DNA of 25,301 bases from an uncultured Dorea sp. (GTDB taxonomy: Bacteria > Bacillota > Clostridia > Lachnospirales > Lachnospiraceae). Positions within the stretch are counted from its first letter, which is position 1. Every line of letters starts with the position of its first letter. The stretch lies in contig NZ_CAKRAH010000040.1 of the NCBI RefSeq assembly GCF_934294775.1, forward strand, positions 1 through 25,301, given 5' to 3'. The translations under genes and the position numbers were made by a program. The notes beneath the pieces were generated by a model that searched no databases, was not told the origin of the DNA, and saw only the letters and a program-made list of their open reading frames with translations. Of this stretch, positions 23,904 to 25,301 are shown piece by piece.

Positions 23904-25058
23904 TTATTTACCTCTTTCATTGTAATCGTCCAGGAAATTATATTCCATGTCATCTTTGTGGTATCCGATAATCGTTCTTAAATTGACATTATGTACACTC
24001 CGGAAAATATTCTTTTCAATAATATCTCCCTGTTTTCTGAATTCCTTGATCAGCTCCTTCATCTCGTCACGTTTGGAACCTCTTCCGCCGCCACAGGATA
24101 CACAGTTCTCTGTGAATCTGCATGCGCACTGGATGAAGTTGAGCTGATTGTAATCCCTCCATGCTATAATGTCATCTTCCTTGATCAGATACATTGGTCT
24201 GATCAGCTCCATACCCTCGAAATTCTGGCTATGGAGCTTCGGCATCATCGTCTCCACCTTTCCGCCGTAGAACATCCCCATAAGGATCGTCTCAATCACA
24301 TCGTCGAAATGATGTCCGAGCGCAATCTTATTACATCCCAGTTCTTTTGCATGAGAGTATAGATAACCTCTTCTCATTCTCGCGCAAAGGTAACATGGAT
24401 TCTTGTCAATATCTGCTACTGTATCAAATATCTGTGTCTCAAATACCGTAAGCGGGATTCCAAGTACTTTGGCATTATCCTGGATGATCTTCCAGTTATC
24501 TTCATTGTATCCTGGATTCATTACCAGAAATACCAGTTCAAAATTTGCCTTTCCATGCTTTAACAGTTCCTGGAAAAGCTTTGCCATCAGCATGGAATCT
24601 TTTCCACCGGAAATACAGACTGCAATCTTATCTCCGTCCTGGATCAGATCGTATTCTCTGATCCCTTTCGTGAACTTTCTCCAGATTCCCTTGCGGAATT
24701 TCTTGATGATACTGCGTTCAATCTCTTTCTGCTTCTCTCCGGTAGTATTTTCATCCTGTACGAACTCACTTAGTTTCTTTCTCAAAAAAGAACGGTATCC
24801 GCCTTCAATATTCGCCGCATCATATCCGGCTGCTTCCAGTTCATAAACAGCATCGACACTCCATTCACCAGTATGGCATAATACATACACCGGCTTTTCT
24901 TTCGGAAGTTCTTTCATACGTTCTTCTACTTCTGCAAGCGGGATGCTGACCGCTCCCGGTACAGAGCCTCTGGTATATGCATCTGCAGGACGTACGTCCA
25001 GTACTGTGATTGTATTCTGATCTAATTGTAATAACTCTTCTATCGTGATTGTCTTCAT
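23904..25058 (-). CDS. Rhodanese-TtcA fusion, tRNA-thiolation-like PP-loop protein
   Basis: The 384-residue protein has an N-terminal rhodanese domain (about 1-95) with the persulfide Cys61 in VLCHTGEW, then a linker and a TtcA-type PP-loop domain (about 115-384). The ATP loop is SGGKDS at 150-155. The cluster-binding cysteines are Cys222 and Cys225 (CYLCARMRRG) and one of a group at 311, 313, 319 and 322. KIALGHHFDD and NMFYGG-like MFYGGKVETM complete the match. TtcA makes 2-thiocytidine at tRNA position 32. A built-in sulfur carrier resembles the logic of ThiI, which carries its rhodanese at the other end. First gene of the five-gene cluster; GAGAGG lies before the ATG. Confidence 0.9.
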   Translation of the reverse strand: MKTITIEELLQLDQNTITVLDVRPADAYTRGSVPGAVSIPLAEVEERMKELPKEKPVYVLCHTGEWSVDAVYELEAAGYDAANIEGGYRSFLRKKLSEFVQDENTTGEKQKEIERSIIKKFRKGIWRKFTKGIREYDLIQDGDKIAVCISGGKDSMLMAKLFQELLKHGKANFELVFLVMNPGYNEDNWKIIQDNAKVLGIPLTVFETQIFDTVADIDKNPCYLCARMRRGYLYSHAKELGCNKIALGHHFDDVIETILMGMFYGGKVETMMPKLHSQNFEGMELIRPMYLIKEDDIIAWRDYNQLNFIQCACRFTENCVSCGGGRGSKRDEMKELIKEFRKQGDIIEKNIFRSVHNVNLRTIIGYHKDDMEYNFLDDYNERGK

Positions 25059-25111
25059 ATCTTTTAACCTCTCTTTGTGGATTGCTGTTCATGCAACAGC
25101 TATTCCTATTA

Positions 25112-25139
25112 ACCAGATAGGTTTTATTATTTATCTGGT
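25112..25139 (-). promoter_or_regulatory. Palindromic operator candidate overlapping the promoter
   Basis: ACCAGATA (25112-25119) and TATCTGGT (25132-25139) are perfect arms with a 12-base spacer. The palindrome abuts the -10 hexamer and covers the expected transcription start, the classic position for a repressor. A second small hairpin (GCTGTT/AACAGC, 25084-25100) lies in the leader. Confidence 0.55.
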
Positions 25140-25168
25140 ATTATATGATGTTTTTCTCTGTCTGTCAA
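25140..25168 (-). promoter_or_regulatory. Perfect consensus sigma-A promoter of the sulfur/nadA cluster
   Basis: On the minus strand TTGACA (25163-25168) is followed after exactly 17 bases by TATAAT (25140-25145). No other promoter in the window is this good. It drives the rhodanese-TtcA gene about 80 bases downstream, and probably the whole cluster down to nadA. Confidence 0.85.
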
Positions 25169-25229
25169 GGAACTAAAATGTGTTTTAAAAACATTTATCT
25201 TTCAAATATACGCTAGAAAAGTTTACCAC

Positions 25230-25275
25230 AAAAAAGAATACTGTACCAGTGATTTCCCGCTAATACAGTATGTTT
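25230..25275 (-). terminator. Probable terminator of a gene beyond the right edge
   Basis: ATACTGTA (25238-25245) pairs with TACAGTAT (25264-25271). On the minus strand the stem is followed by TTCTTTTTT. It lies upstream of the cluster promoter, so it would end transcription entering from outside the window. On plus it is also followed by a T-rich stretch. Confidence 0.6.
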
Positions 25276-25301
25276 TGTTGTTTTCTCCGGACGTTCACTC
25301 C

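Noticed and set aside
25059..25301. T-box or S-box leader for the sulfur amino-acid cluster
   Set aside because: No T-box anticodon-loop/antiterminator signature or SAM-riboswitch core is visible; the leader after the predicted start is only about 75 bases.

Overview
The window looks like chromosome of an anaerobic, low-to-mid GC Firmicute, most likely a gut Lachnospiraceae (Blautia/Dorea/Mediterraneibacter type). The grounds are the hybrid cluster protein, the ProX/PrdX-type prolyl-tRNA deacylase, the FMN-riboswitch ribDEBAH operon, a Nif11-like small protein, strong AGGAGG-type ribosome binding sites, TTGACA/TATAAT promoters and many intergenic hairpins. Almost all genes are on the minus strand; only a 78-residue small protein and hcp are on plus. 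I saw no rRNA, tRNA, CRISPR array, transposase or prophage gene.

Layout. 1-381: no gene, two long imperfect palindromes, the second spanning about 217 bp. 382-2814: CtpE-like P-type cation ATPase with a hairpin-filled leader. 3068-5740: recQ followed by an HD phosphohydrolase. 5918-8083: small unknown protein behind a near-consensus promoter, terminator, then hcp. 8080-9784: Nif11-like protein convergent with hcp, nth, and a ProX-like deacylase. 9839-9904: a 21-residue hydrophobic peptide with a strong ribosome binding site. 9978-11306: AAA_14/DUF4143 ATPase preceded by four 13-bp direct repeats at 33-34 bp intervals. 11507-13263: alpha/beta hydrolase, a decayed MATE transporter fragment and a GNAT acetyltransferase. 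13548-18153: a complete riboflavin operon (promoter, FMN riboswitch, terminators, ribD, ribE, ribBA, ribH) with a HAD phosphatase directly after ribH. 18329-19697: an XRE-type regulator and a HipA-family kinase, a two-gene toxin-antitoxin-like module. 19986-25058: a five-gene cluster (rhodanese-TtcA fusion, two PLP sulfur-amino-acid enzymes, a C39-like cysteine protease fold protein, nadA) behind a perfect consensus promoter with an overlapping palindrome.

How the parts work together. The rib genes cover every riboflavin step from GTP and ribulose 5-phosphate if the HAD protein is the otherwise missing pyrimidine phosphatase. The last cluster could link sulfur release from cysteine/cystathionine to tRNA thiolation and the Fe-S enzyme NadA. 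The most novel-looking items are the HTH protein whose C-terminal half resembles the HipS/HipA N-terminal subdomain next to a stand-alone kinase, the periodic repeats before the DUF4143 ATPase, and the long palindromes flanking the P-type ATPase. All functional statements are read from sequence motifs and family knowledge; no database search was run.
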